64,000 bases of DNA from Terriglobia bacterium. GTDB lineage: Bacteria; Acidobacteriota; Terriglobia; Terriglobales; Acidobacteriaceae. A program made the translations under genes and the position numbers. The stretch's first letter is position 1, and every line of letters starts with the position of its first letter. Shown one piece after another: positions 32,806 to 41,691 of the stretch. The notes under the pieces were generated by a model. That model saw only the letters and a list, made by a program, of their open reading frames with translations, had not been told where the DNA came from and did no database searches. The stretch is taken from NCBI GenBank assembly GCA_020072645.1, contig JAIQGK010000008.1, forward strand, positions 124,001-188,000. Reading direction: 5' to 3'.

Positions 32806-33780
32806 ATGTCCATCCTTGCCGGAATAGTGTTCGGCTTTGTCTTATGGTTTTTGTTACGTTGTATCGCCGGCGGAATTTACACCGTCAACCAGAATGAACG
32901 CGCCGTAAAAACCAGCTTCGGCCGCGCCGACCGCATTCCCGGGGCGTTTACCACCGCTGATCCCATCAGCGATCCCCTGAATGACGAAGAAAAGCAGCGC
33001 TACAAATATCCCCAGGTACGCGTGATCATGCCCGGCGGCCCGTATTTTAAGTTGCCGTGGCAGAAGATCCACAAAGTATCCATTGCCACGCAAACGGTGA
33101 GCATGGCCTATGATCCAGAAACACCCTCAGCGAATCAGGGCGGCACCGTGGTGGAGGCAGTCACCAAAGACCAGTTGAATACAGGATTGACGGGACAGAT
33201 TCGCTATCGCGTTTCAGAACGCAATCTCTACGCTTATCTCTTCGGTGTCAAATTCCCCATCGCGCATGTGATGGGCTACTTCATATCGGTGCTGCGTGAG
33301 CGCATCGCAACCTTCGAAGCGCCGGCCGATCCCAGCGTTCCGGAAGCTGCCCGCGGCGCCGGTATTTCCATCAATGACTTGCGGAAGAACCTGCGTGATC
33401 TGAATGAGCACATGGTCCGCGAGTGCAGTTCTTCAGACGCGCGTTATGGCATTGTGCTTGAGGCTTCACTGATCACCGGCATTGATCCCCCGACCGATGT
33501 AGAGTCCGCGCTGGCTGCCATCAACACCGCCCACAATATGGTTTCCTCAGACATCAGTCTTGCTCAGGCCGCGGCCGATCAAAGGATTGAACTCTCCAAA
33601 CGCGCTGCCGAAATCGAAACCTTGAAAGCCCAGGCGGAAGTGCAGCCGCTGGTTTCGCTGGCCGGTCAGCTGTCAGAGTTGAAACGCGCCGGCGAAGGCA
33701 CTTTGGGCGCGTATGTGCGCAGTGTCCGGCTCGGACTTTTTAGCCAGGCCCAGCAGGTGGTACAGGAGACAAAACGATGA
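32806..33780 (+). CDS. SPFH/Band 7 domain protein, first of a pair
   Basis: 324 residues. One N-terminal membrane helix (ILAGIVFGFVLWFLLRCIAGGI), a Band 7 domain (NQNERAVKTSFGRADRIPGA; VRVIMPGGPYFKLPWQKIHKVSIATQTVSM; LRERIATFEA), then a helical C-terminus with Ala/Glu-rich coiled coil (AQAAADQRIELSKRAAEIETLKAQAE). It has the HflK/stomatin layout. SPFH proteins form membrane-associated rings, often regulating proteases or membrane microdomains. The gene overlaps the next by four bases (ATGA), so the pair probably makes a hetero-oligomer like HflKC. Ribosome binding site GAAGAGGGA is at 32791-32799. Confidence 0.85.
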   Translation: MSILAGIVFGFVLWFLLRCIAGGIYTVNQNERAVKTSFGRADRIPGAFTTADPISDPLNDEEKQRYKYPQVRVIMPGGPYFKLPWQKIHKVSIATQTVSMAYDPETPSANQGGTVVEAVTKDQLNTGLTGQIRYRVSERNLYAYLFGVKFPIAHVMGYFISVLRERIATFEAPADPSVPEAARGAGISINDLRKNLRDLNEHMVRECSSSDARYGIVLEASLITGIDPPTDVESALAAINTAHNMVSSDISLAQAAADQRIELSKRAAEIETLKAQAEVQPLVSLAGQLSELKRAGEGTLGAYVRSVRLGLFSQAQQVVQETKR

Positions 33781-34715
33781 TTCCTTTTCTCATTGCCGCT
33801 CTCGCCGCATTCGTTGGCAGTCTTATCCTGGTTCCTCTCTTCCTTGCACTGCTGCGGATGTTCGGGATCTACACCACGGTCGAAGAGGGTAGTTGCCATG
33901 TGTATGTCCTGTTTGGGAAAGTGGCGGCGATCATCAATGAGCCGGGGCTGCATATTCTGCTTTTGAAACTGGGCTTGAAAGCTCCGATTGTCCGGTGGCT
34001 GGGCCGTCTCTACGTTCTGGACATGCGCATTGACCAGCAATATCAACGCAGCCAGCCGGTGAACTCTGAAGAAGGCGCGCCCATGGGCATTGGCATCTGG
34101 TATGAAATGTTCATCAGCGATCCTGTGGCCTTCCTGTTCAAGAACGCTGACCCGCGCGGATCGCTTTCCGCCAACGTTGGCAACTCCACGGTCCGCTGCC
34201 TCAGCAACATGAAACTGGCTGACATGCTGGAAACCCGCCACGCCATGAGCCTGACGGTGCGTAATGAGGTTTCACCGCAATCCCATGAATGGGGCTACAA
34301 ACTGGGTTCTGTGTACATTCGCAAGGTACATTTCCGCGACGCGCAGATGATCGCGCAGATTGAAGAGAAAGTTGTGAACCGGCTGCGCCAGGTTACTTCA
34401 TCCATCAAACAGGATGGCGCGAACCAGGTCAGCATCATCACCAGCACGGCGGAGCGGCAGGCGGCGGTGGAATTCGCCAAGGCTGCGGCCATTCGCCCCA
34501 GCATTGTTGGTGATGCGCTGAAACAGGTTGCGGCCGACCCTGAAGTAGAAGCGGCAATGTTTGAGATACTGGAAGTCCAAAAGATAATTGAAAGCAAGGC
34601 GCGGGTTACCCTGATTCCCGAGAAGAGCGCAATCCTTCCGGAATTGCTCGCCGCCGGCACGCGGACAAATGATTTTTCCGTGCCGCCTCCGCCGCCCAGG
34701 CCAAAGACATCGTAG
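33777..34715 (+). CDS. SPFH/Band 7 domain protein, second of a pair
   Basis: 312 residues, with a membrane helix at the N-terminus (LIAALAAFVGSLILVPLFLALL), a Band 7 domain (GIYTTVEEGSCHVYVLFGKVAAIINEPGLHILL; GIWYEMFISDPVAFLFK; MKLADMLETRHAMS; EWGYKLGSVYIRKVHF) and a short helical C-terminus ending in a proline run (VPPPPPRP). The start overlaps the first SPFH gene. Partner stoichiometry and target are unknown. A 11-bp stem (34724-34750) follows. Confidence 0.85.
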   Translation: MIPFLIAALAAFVGSLILVPLFLALLRMFGIYTTVEEGSCHVYVLFGKVAAIINEPGLHILLLKLGLKAPIVRWLGRLYVLDMRIDQQYQRSQPVNSEEGAPMGIGIWYEMFISDPVAFLFKNADPRGSLSANVGNSTVRCLSNMKLADMLETRHAMSLTVRNEVSPQSHEWGYKLGSVYIRKVHFRDAQMIAQIEEKVVNRLRQVTSSIKQDGANQVSIITSTAERQAAVEFAKAAAIRPSIVGDALKQVAADPEVEAAMFEILEVQKIIESKARVTLIPEKSAILPELLAAGTRTNDFSVPPPPPRPKTS

Positions 34716-34723
34716 AAACAAAT

Positions 34724-34750
34724 CTCCGGCGGAAATGGATTCCGCCGGAG
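34724..34750. terminator. Hairpin between SPFH pair and Cys-rich gene
   Basis: Perfect 11-bp stem CTCCGGCGGAA/TTCCGCCGGAG with loop ATGGA. It separates two convergent genes; no T-run is seen on the plus side and only ATTTGTTT on the minus side. Confidence 0.6.
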
Positions 34751-34771
34751 CAGAGCCCTTGAAAAGACTTA

Positions 34772-35155
34772 CTAATTGCAGCTTGATTTAGATGCAGGCA
34801 GCTCACTCTTGCGCGAAGACTTGTCCGCGCCGGAGAACGATAACGCCTCATCGCCCTTGGCGCAGCAGCTGATGAAGGCGGAGCAGCTGCCAACGCCGCC
34901 ACCGCAGTCAGCATCATTCGCACACGGAGCAGTGCCGCAACTACATCTACAGGTTTTGCGGAACCCCGCTCCCGACGGCAGCACGGGCATGGTGAAAGCA
35001 CTCTTCAGCGAGAGGTCCGGCATCAGGTAAGTGTGAATCGATCCCACTGAACTCTGAGGCTCTTCATTGGGAGGAGCAGCTGCGGTTGCGCTGGCCACCG
35101 CCGCCAGCAGGATGGTGGCAAAAAGGAACATTTTTAGAATCGAGCGTGAAAACAT
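34772..35155 (-). CDS. Secreted cysteine-rich protein, unknown function
   Basis: 127 residues from the ATG at 35155, preceded by AAAGGAG at good spacing; the longer frame to 35245 is not supported. A signal peptide (LKMFLFATILLAAVASATAA) is followed by an acidic linker and a Cys-rich domain (CRCSCGTAPCANDADC, then GVGSCSAFISCC). I count nine cysteines, one near the C-terminus. The spacing suggests several disulfides. It is not a recognised family; an RiPP leader or a knottin-like toxin cannot be excluded. It is convergent with the SPFH genes. Confidence 0.65.
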   Translation of the reverse strand: MFSRSILKMFLFATILLAAVASATAAAPPNEEPQSSVGSIHTYLMPDLSLKSAFTMPVLPSGAGFRKTCRCSCGTAPCANDADCGGGVGSCSAFISCCAKGDEALSFSGADKSSRKSELPASKSSCN

Positions 35156-35328
35156 GTGATCTCCTTTTGGGGAACCAGTTATTCGGGCCCGACAGGAAGC
35201 CGAACTGGGCCCGGCTCCATCGCTCGGATTGTAGCAACCCGCCATTGCGGCGGATTAGAAATTTCTGAGCATCTGCCGAAGGCTTTCCCATTCCGGGAAA
35301 CCCGAGCACAGCTTCTCAGGAGAAATTC

Positions 35329-35703
35329 TTAGTTGCAGTTTGCCTTAAGCGCCAGAAATTTTGCGATGATTCGAATTTCTCCGTGGATGTTCCGATTGAA
35401 TTCCTCCAGTTCCCCAGCGGGTATCCAGTATTCCAGGTGCTGGCTGCTTCCTGCCTTTCGAATCTCGAAATGCTCAAGATATTTGCTCTCAACATCGAAC
35501 TCCAGGACGTAACCTACAAATCCGGAACGCTCGTCTCTTGTATTCCAGTCGCGAGCAATCTGCTCAGCGTATTCCTTCGTCAAAACCGGATAGAAGATTG
35601 GTTGTTCGGGAAGGCGGGGAGGGAAGGATTTGAATCCACTGGCCGCGACCAAATCAAGCTCGCCTTGTCCGACAGGACGGTAAAGTTTGGTGGTTGATGT
35701 CAT
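35329..35703 (-). CDS. Small protein of the ADP-ribosylation/crystallin J1 annotated family
   Basis: 124 residues: TKLYRPVGQGELDLVAASGFKSFPPRLPEQPIFYPVL, EYAEQIARDWN, GFVGYVLEFDVESKYLEHFE and EYWIPAGELEEFNRNIHGEI. I recall such proteins being annotated as ADP-ribosylation/crystallin J1-like, but the label is weakly founded and no ADP-ribosyltransferase triad is visible. It stands alone with an unremarkable start. Confidence 0.65.
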   Translation of the reverse strand: MTSTTKLYRPVGQGELDLVAASGFKSFPPRLPEQPIFYPVLTKEYAEQIARDWNTRDERSGFVGYVLEFDVESKYLEHFEIRKAGSSQHLEYWIPAGELEEFNRNIHGEIRIIAKFLALKANCN

Positions 35704-35785
35704 TTAGAATGATGATCGGCTCGCGAATCGATTCGAGTTCTTTTCAGATGAGGGTAATGCCAATTGCTATTTGCTAATCTTTCTT

Positions 35786-38539
35786 TCAATCACCCGCGAC
35801 CGCCGCTTCCACTTTTTCCGGTTTATGCCGCATTTGCTCCCACATTTCGGTCACGCGGCTGCGAAGTTCTTCAGTAATTTGCTTATACGTCTCTTCCGGA
35901 TTGGCCATTGTCTCCGGTGGAATGATGGGATCGCCAAATTGCACACGCAGCTTTGCCAGCCGGGGAAAGCGCTTGCTGCGCGGCCACGCTTCATAGAATC
36001 CTTCCAGCGCGACCGGATAAATTGGTACCTTCAAATTTGCCGAAAGGATCGCCGCCCCCTTTTTGAATTTCTTGGGTGTGCCATCCACAGACCGCTCGCC
36101 TTCAGGATAAAGCGCCAGGTTCTGGCCCTGCTTGAGTCCATAGGCTCCGGCGCGCATGGCGTTCACCAGATTGGAGTCAGGATCGACAGGTACAAGCCTG
36201 AACGTGCGGCCTAAATAATGAAACACGCCCTGGCCAAAGATCTCACTGGTGCCCACATAAAACATATTCTTGAAAAGTCGCCACGGAATCTGGCTGGCAA
36301 CTACTGGCCCATCGAGAAAACTCTGGTGGTTGGGAGAAAGGATGAATGGGCCATTCTTCGGCAACTTCTCTTTGCCAATCACTTCCAGACCAAAGAAGAC
36401 GCGCGTGATCGTCGCTACAAATTTTCCCAGAACGAACCACAGGAATGTAAAAAGGCGGCTGGTGTTCAGGGCGGCCAGCACTTTGGGATCTTCCGGATCG
36501 ACGCTGAGCACCGCGTCCCAGCCGGGAGCCGATGCGCGGGTCGAAGCCGTGGCTGATGCCCCGCCGCGCGCTTGAAGCACCGCATCCACCAACTCGCGGA
36601 CGGTATAAACCTGGGCAATCGCTTTTTCATCGAGCTGAGCATTCATCTCGCGCTCCAGCGCCACTACCAGTTCCACTCGTTCCATGGAATCGAAGCCCAG
36701 ATCGAGTTCGAGGTTGGAAGAGGGAAGTACCGCCCGCTCCGCTTTGCTGGCGCTGCGTATCACTTCCATCGCTTTTTGAACTTCCGATGAAGCCAGCCAC
36801 GCGGCTTCCTCGCCTGTAGGCTCTTCAGCAACCGCGCCGACATTGCCGGTTCCGCCGCGTTCACCGGCCAGCACCCGCCGCTGGATTTCAAAGCGCTTCA
36901 GCTTGCGTGTGGTAGTGCGCGGCAGAGGATCAGACCAGAGATCGAAGCTCAGAATCCGCTTGGTGCTGGGCAGTTCCATGGAAAGGTTTTCCACGTCAAA
37001 GCGGATCACCTCACGCGTGTTCACGATCTTGCGTTCGCGCAGCACGTCAAAGTTGGGAACAATCACAGCATGCAGTCGCTCTGAGAACGGTTCGCCCGGG
37101 CGATTCACCAGCCCCATGACGCAGATCTCCTTGATGAAAGGCGACCGCATGTACTGCGCTTCCAGTTCCTCAGGATAGATATTTTTGCCCGAGCTCAGAA
37201 CGATGATTTCTTTCTTGCGGCCGGTAATGAACAGATTGCCGCGCTCATCCTGGTAGCCCAGGTCGCCGCTGTAGAGCCAGCCGCCGCGGAGAGTTTCCGC
37301 CGTGGCTTCCGCGCGGTTGTAATAGCCTTTCATGATGATGTCGCCGCTGATGGCAATCTCGCCAACGGGATAGCGCAGGCCTTCCGCTGGTTGCGGATCG
37401 ATAACTTTTACCTGCACGCCCTTCAACGGCCGGCCCACTGATCCCATGACTCTGGCTTTGGGAGGCGTGACGGTGGCGCCACCGCAGGTTTCGGTGAGGC
37501 CGTAGGCTTGCAACATTTTGAATCCCATCTTTTCCATGTCGCGCCCGACTTTGGGATCAAAGGCCGAGCCGCCGGTAATGAAGAAGCGGAGTTGCGGTCC
37601 AAGCTGTTTGTGTACATGCCGGAAAAATAATTTGCCTGGATTCAAACCAATTTTGTTGCCCGCCGCAGAAATCGCCATCATCGCGCGGAACGCCAGACGG
37701 GCCGGCGCAGACCGGGCTTTCACCTGCTGCATGACTCGCTCATGAATCAGGTAAAAGAATTGTGGGACGCAGCAGAACAAGGTTATTCGACGTTCGCTCA
37801 GCGCGCGCAGCAGTTCCGTGGTGTTCAGCGTTTCCAGATAAACGATTTTTGCGCCGACAACGAAGGGCATCAGCAGGTTGGCGACCTGGGCCAGAGCGTG
37901 AAAGAGAGGGAGCACGCCAAGGATAGCGTCGTTCGGCGTGACTTGGACCGCGCTGAAAATACCGTTGGCTTCCGCCAGAAGATTCCTGTGCGTCAAGGTA
38001 ACGCCTTTAGGATCGCTCGTGGTGCCGGAGGTGTAGAGGATCACGGCATTGTCGGTGTCAAAGATTCGCGCAGGACGGAAATCGCCGGGCCCGGCGGCAA
38101 ACATTCCGGTCAGGTTGGAATAGCGGCCTTCGCCGGAGCCATCAATCATCACGATCCGCACCAGCGTTTCTTCCACGGCTTTTTCCACCACGGGAAGATG
38201 CTCAGAGTCAGTAAAGATGATGGCGCTTCCGGAATCCCAGAGCAGCTTGTTGACTTGATGCGCGTTGAACGCAGTATCCAGCGGCACGGCAGCGGCCCCT
38301 GCAGACATGACGCCCAAATAGGCAGCCACCCAGAGCGGGCTGTTTTGCGCCATGATGGCGCAGCGCACGCCGTCTGACATGCCCGATTCACGCAGCCATC
38401 GGCCTACAGATTCGCCCATCCGGCGCAGCTCCGCGTAGGTGAGACTTTCTACCTTGCCGGACGAGCGCTGCAATTCGAGCGCAATGTGGTCCGGATATTT
38501 TTCCACGGATTGCAGAAAACAACTGTAAAAGCCGTGCAT
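35786..38539 (-). CDS. Fusion of AMP-forming acyl-ligase, acyl carrier domain and PlsC-like acyltransferase
   Basis: 917 residues with three domains. An AMP-binding ligase covers ~10-550: A3 YTSGTTSDPKGV at ~169-180, A5 YGLTETCGG, A7 YSGDLGY, A8 GRKKEIIVLSSGKNIYPEE. An acyl carrier domain follows at ~590-660 with phosphopantetheine Ser618 in LGFDSMERVEL. A membrane-associated acyltransferase (PlsC) at ~715-900 has NHQSFLDG (His738, Asp743), and YPEGERS. So one chain could activate a fatty acid, hold it on its carrier and transfer it to a lipid. The family Aas is a ligase-acyltransferase without the ACP; this is an unusual extension. No operon partner. Confidence 0.88.
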   Translation of the reverse strand: MHGFYSCFLQSVEKYPDHIALELQRSSGKVESLTYAELRRMGESVGRWLRESGMSDGVRCAIMAQNSPLWVAAYLGVMSAGAAAVPLDTAFNAHQVNKLLWDSGSAIIFTDSEHLPVVEKAVEETLVRIVMIDGSGEGRYSNLTGMFAAGPGDFRPARIFDTDNAVILYTSGTTSDPKGVTLTHRNLLAEANGIFSAVQVTPNDAILGVLPLFHALAQVANLLMPFVVGAKIVYLETLNTTELLRALSERRITLFCCVPQFFYLIHERVMQQVKARSAPARLAFRAMMAISAAGNKIGLNPGKLFFRHVHKQLGPQLRFFITGGSAFDPKVGRDMEKMGFKMLQAYGLTETCGGATVTPPKARVMGSVGRPLKGVQVKVIDPQPAEGLRYPVGEIAISGDIIMKGYYNRAEATAETLRGGWLYSGDLGYQDERGNLFITGRKKEIIVLSSGKNIYPEELEAQYMRSPFIKEICVMGLVNRPGEPFSERLHAVIVPNFDVLRERKIVNTREVIRFDVENLSMELPSTKRILSFDLWSDPLPRTTTRKLKRFEIQRRVLAGERGGTGNVGAVAEEPTGEEAAWLASSEVQKAMEVIRSASKAERAVLPSSNLELDLGFDSMERVELVVALEREMNAQLDEKAIAQVYTVRELVDAVLQARGGASATASTRASAPGWDAVLSVDPEDPKVLAALNTSRLFTFLWFVLGKFVATITRVFFGLEVIGKEKLPKNGPFILSPNHQSFLDGPVVASQIPWRLFKNMFYVGTSEIFGQGVFHYLGRTFRLVPVDPDSNLVNAMRAGAYGLKQGQNLALYPEGERSVDGTPKKFKKGAAILSANLKVPIYPVALEGFYEAWPRSKRFPRLAKLRVQFGDPIIPPETMANPEETYKQITEELRSRVTEMWEQMRHKPEKVEAAVAGD

Positions 38540-38748
38540 TCAGACAGACAAGTTTTTGGGGGAGGTTCTAGTAACAGTATCGCATCTTGCCGAACCAGAG
38601 TCACGCCGTATCGCCATTCAGACGAAGACAGTTGCGCTTCAACGCATCAGGGCGGCCATTCAGCAGAAAAGTTTGCGCCGTCCGCAATAGCTGTTAAAAT
38701 CTCAGGTTGACCCACACAGCTCATTGAGATACGGAGACCTTTACTTTT

Positions 38749-39009
38749 ATGGCATATGTGATTGCAGAGCCTTGCATCGGGACCAAGGACGCGGCCTGCG
38801 TGGATGCATGTCCGGTGGATTGTATCCACCCCAAAAAGGACGAACCGCAGTTTGAGGGTTCCAACATGCTGTTCATTGATCCGGTGGAATGTATTGACTG
38901 CGGCGCGTGCGTTCCGGTGTGCCCGGTGTCCGCCATTTTTGCGCTCGACGATCTGCCGGAAAAATGGAAAGAGTACGCAGAGAAGAACGCCAAGTACTTT
39001 GGCCGCTAA
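38749..39009 (+). CDS. fdxA: Seven-iron ferredoxin
   Basis: 86 residues, strongly similar to the 3Fe-4S/4Fe-4S ferredoxins. The first cluster motif is CIGTKDAACVDACPVDC (CX7CX3CP); the second is CIDCGACVPVCP (CX2CX2CX3CP), then a C-terminal helix (LPEKWKEYAEKNAKYF). It acts as a cytoplasmic one-electron carrier. The start has a weak Shine-Dalgarno sequence (GGAGAC). It is monocistronic, with a strong terminator. Confidence 0.92.
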   Translation: MAYVIAEPCIGTKDAACVDACPVDCIHPKKDEPQFEGSNMLFIDPVECIDCGACVPVCPVSAIFALDDLPEKWKEYAEKNAKYFGR

Positions 39010-39028
39010 CAGCTGATCAGAGTTTCCT

Positions 39029-39058
39029 AACGCGCAGCCGCCATGGCTGCGCGTTTTT
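39029..39058 (+). terminator. Terminator of the ferredoxin gene
   Basis: AACGCGCAGCC/GGCTGCGCGTT stem with loop GCCAT, followed by TTTTT. Confidence 0.85.
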
Positions 39059-39105
39059 ACGTCAGTTGCCATGCCGAGGGATGAGGCATCCCTGGCCAAA
39101 GCACA

Positions 39106-40290
39106 TTATTTTTTGTCCGTTCTTGAGACCTGAAGTGTGAGTTCTGGAAACTCATCCGCACGGAAAGCCTTGCCTGGATCAAACTCATGCCGCAGATAAC
39201 TTTCCAGCAGGTGAGTCACGATTGCAAAAAGACGCGCGGGCTCGATGATCGTCCCGCCAAACCGGGAGATTGTGTTGGGCATGGTGTAAGGAGCATCACT
39301 AAAACTTAAATGCCCAGTTCCGCTGATGGAAATCACCCAAGCGTCTCCACCGGCTTGAGCAAAGAGCGCCTGCGTATCCGCCAAAGTCTTTTTCCCGATC
39401 TTCTCGAATTCCTGCCGAGTGCGATGTCGCTTCGCCAGATCTGCATCGCTATATAAGGGGTGACTGTGAAGGACCAGCGCTGAGCTCTTGATGCCTGAAG
39501 CTGCCAGTTTACTGCCATCCAGCCCGCCGTCAGCATCAACGCACGCATGGACGCGCGAGTCTCTGGCGCAGACAAAGAGGGATGCCTCACCGCCTAGGGA
39601 ATGGCCAATGGCGGCGATTCGTTTCAAGTCGATGATCCCGGATATCTCACGCTCAAACTTGTCAGCTGGCGCCTTGCCCGATATTTCATCCAGCAATTCC
39701 GTGATATGGGCCGCCCAATCTTCAGCCACAGTTCCAAAGTTCTGTTCGTTGGCCTCTTTAGGGCCTTCTTCCAGTTGTTTGTCGCCGCTCACCAGAAAAC
39801 CATAAGCGCCATAGTCCACGGCTGCGGTCACAAAGCCGTCGCTGGCCAATTGTTGTGCGTAAATCGTATAGACGTTACGCGGCATGCCGGCCCCGGGAGA
39901 GATGATGACAAAGGGAAACTTCTTCCCCGTGTGTGCCGGTTTAGGCCGGTCCGTGGCGGCACTCTTTAACTTTGCCCAGTTATCAAAGACACAATCCGGT
40001 TGGTCCAGGAATTTTTCCGCGCGAAAGACGGCGAGTGCTTTAGCGTCCGGCACATAATCAACCAGCTCTGCTTTCGCCGATGCCTGCGCCGGATACCAGA
40101 ATTGAACGCGTCGCGATGAGTCAGTGCTGTGCAGCTTCTGGATTGGCAGAATGAACGTGCCAACCGGGAACGGACCGGTGGGAGCGGGAATCGGCGTGAA
40201 AGGGCAGGCTTCAGTAGCTTGCTGAGCTTGAACGGGAATTGCGAAACAAAAGAAGAGAACAACTATTCCGATGAATGAATCGCGGCTCAT
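39106..40290 (-). CDS. Secreted alpha/beta hydrolase, PAF-acetylhydrolase-like
   Basis: 394 residues with an N-terminal signal peptide (FIGIVVLFFCFAIPVQAQ). The catalytic core is complete: nucleophile elbow GHSLGGEAS (Ser231), a candidate Asp in VDADGG (~252), and His327 in GTGHLSFSD. FPFVIISPGAGMPRNVY and ASDGFVTAAVDYGAYG also fit the family. Homologues are platelet-activating factor acetylhydrolase-like or dienelactone hydrolase-like enzymes acting on short esters. The exact substrate cannot be told. It is convergent with the ferredoxin gene. Confidence 0.85.
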   Translation of the reverse strand: MSRDSFIGIVVLFFCFAIPVQAQQATEACPFTPIPAPTGPFPVGTFILPIQKLHSTDSSRRVQFWYPAQASAKAELVDYVPDAKALAVFRAEKFLDQPDCVFDNWAKLKSAATDRPKPAHTGKKFPFVIISPGAGMPRNVYTIYAQQLASDGFVTAAVDYGAYGFLVSGDKQLEEGPKEANEQNFGTVAEDWAAHITELLDEISGKAPADKFEREISGIIDLKRIAAIGHSLGGEASLFVCARDSRVHACVDADGGLDGSKLAASGIKSSALVLHSHPLYSDADLAKRHRTRQEFEKIGKKTLADTQALFAQAGGDAWVISISGTGHLSFSDAPYTMPNTISRFGGTIIEPARLFAIVTHLLESYLRHEFDPGKAFRADEFPELTLQVSRTDKK

Positions 40291-40399
40291 GTAGCGTTAG
40301 ACGAAGCTGTGTGCGAATCGGCATCATTCTGAGACGAACAGCGTTGATTCAGGGAAATGCATGCTGAATCGGCGATAATAGATTTTCATTCTGGAAAAT

Positions 40400-41134
40400 A
40401 TGCCACGGCAATCTGAAGCCCTGATTCTGCGCACCTATCCGTTCCATGAAGCGGACCTGTTGGTGACGTTCTTCACTCGCGCGGAAGGTAAGATTCGGGG
40501 TGTAGCCAAGGCGGCCAAGCGGTCAAAGCGGCGTTTTGGCGGCGCGCTGGAGCCGCTGACCCATGTGATCGCGCACTGGGAGGAAAAAGAAAAACAGGAG
40601 CTGGTACGGCTGGATTCCTGCGACATTGTTTCTTCACCGCTGGCGACCGAGGTTACTTATCCGCGGCTGGTGGCGTTGAGTTACGTGGCGGAAGTGATCG
40701 ATCAACTACTGCCCGACCGCGAGCCCAATGACGATATCTTCCGGCTGACGCTGGCCGTCGTCCATCATCTGAAGGCGGATTCGATCTGGATGCCGCTGAC
40801 GTATTTCGATCTGTGGATCGTCCGCCTGATCGGCCTGCTCCCGGACTTGCACGCCTGCGTGATGTGCGGCGCGGTGCTGAACGGAAGCAAGGCATATTTT
40901 CATCCGCTGGCCGATGGCTTGCTATGCCAGGATGATAAACGGCTGGCCAGCACGGAAATTTCCGCCGATTCACGCGCGCAAGCCACAGAGATGTTTCGCG
41001 CTCCATTGAACCGTCTGAAAAGCGATCCCTGGACGCGCAGCCGTGGCGCCGATCTTCGCCGCTTTCTGGCCCAGCGGATCGAGCGGCATATTGAGAAAAA
41101 GCTGGTGACGGCGGCGATGCTGGAGAAAATCTAG
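40400..41134 (+). CDS. recO: DNA repair protein RecO
   Basis: 244 residues: an N-terminal OB-fold (EALILRTYPFHEADLLVTFFTRAEGKIRGVAKAAKRSK), and a C-terminal helical part with ACVMCGAVL and GLLCQDDK, a four-Cys-type zinc site. RecO anneals ssDNA and loads RecA with RecF and RecR in recombinational repair. The ATG follows GAAAAT without a strong Shine-Dalgarno sequence. The gene is alone; era and the glycyl-tRNA synthetase genes are neighbours in other bacteria, and here glyQS lies about 1.4 kb further. Confidence 0.92.
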   Translation: MPRQSEALILRTYPFHEADLLVTFFTRAEGKIRGVAKAAKRSKRRFGGALEPLTHVIAHWEEKEKQELVRLDSCDIVSSPLATEVTYPRLVALSYVAEVIDQLLPDREPNDDIFRLTLAVVHHLKADSIWMPLTYFDLWIVRLIGLLPDLHACVMCGAVLNGSKAYFHPLADGLLCQDDKRLASTEISADSRAQATEMFRAPLNRLKSDPWTRSRGADLRRFLAQRIERHIEKKLVTAAMLEKI

Positions 41135-41155
41135 CACTCAGCAACCAGCGGAAAA

Positions 41156-41272
41156 TTTTACTGCAAAGGACGCAATGGTCCCAAAGAGATCAAAGGAACA
41201 AAGATTACAAGAAACGAGGAATCAGGGTCTCTTCTTTCCTTTGCGTTCTTCGCGCCCTTTGCGGTAAAGATC
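41156..41272. repeat. Imperfect long inverted repeat, CAAAGG family
   Basis: Left arm TTTTACTGCAAAGGACGC at 41157 and right arm region GCGCCCTTTGCGGTAAAG ending near 41271 are reverse-complement related, with internal CAAAG/CTTTG words. It may form a long hairpin at the 3' side of recO. Compare 58773-58850. Confidence 0.55.
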
Positions 41273-41298
41273 TGGCTGAATACTGAGTGCCCAAAATT

Positions 41299-41691
41299 AT
41301 GAACGAGACACATCAATGTACTGAAACTGGCTGTTCTTTCCCGACTATCGAAGCTGCCCGCGCCAGCGAAACCCGCTTCCGCGAAATTCAAGACGCCTGC
41401 GCGGTAGGTCGCGTGCCGGAACTGCGGCAGGGAGATGTGATTTACATCGGAACGGAACTCTATCTTGGCCATGGGCGTGACGACTTCCGGGGCGGACTGG
41501 CTGAGGTGAGCGAAATGCGCATGGAAAAAAGTAAAGGCCAACAGGCGCCTTTTGTGCGTGTACTGCAGCAGATGGACACAATTCACAACTGGAAGCTTCT
41601 GGCATCGGAACAGAGAGAGTTGCGGCAACGTCACGGGAAAGAATGGGCGCACCCTGATCCGGATAATCGGACGGAGTTCAATGACTGGTAG
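41299..41691 (+). CDS. Hypothetical protein
   Basis: 130 residues from the ATG at 41299 (a GTG at 41287 is an alternative). TEAARASETRFREIQDACAVGRVPELRQGDVIYIGTELYLGHGRDDFRGG and a C-terminal basic/acidic helix (WKLLASEQRELRQRHGKEWAH). I do not recognise a family. Its 3' end overlaps the convergent DUF4184 gene by 14 bases. Codon use looks like that of neighbours. Confidence 0.6.
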   Translation: MNETHQCTETGCSFPTIEAARASETRFREIQDACAVGRVPELRQGDVIYIGTELYLGHGRDDFRGGLAEVSEMRMEKSKGQQAPFVRVLQQMDTIHNWKLLASEQRELRQRHGKEWAHPDPDNRTEFNDW

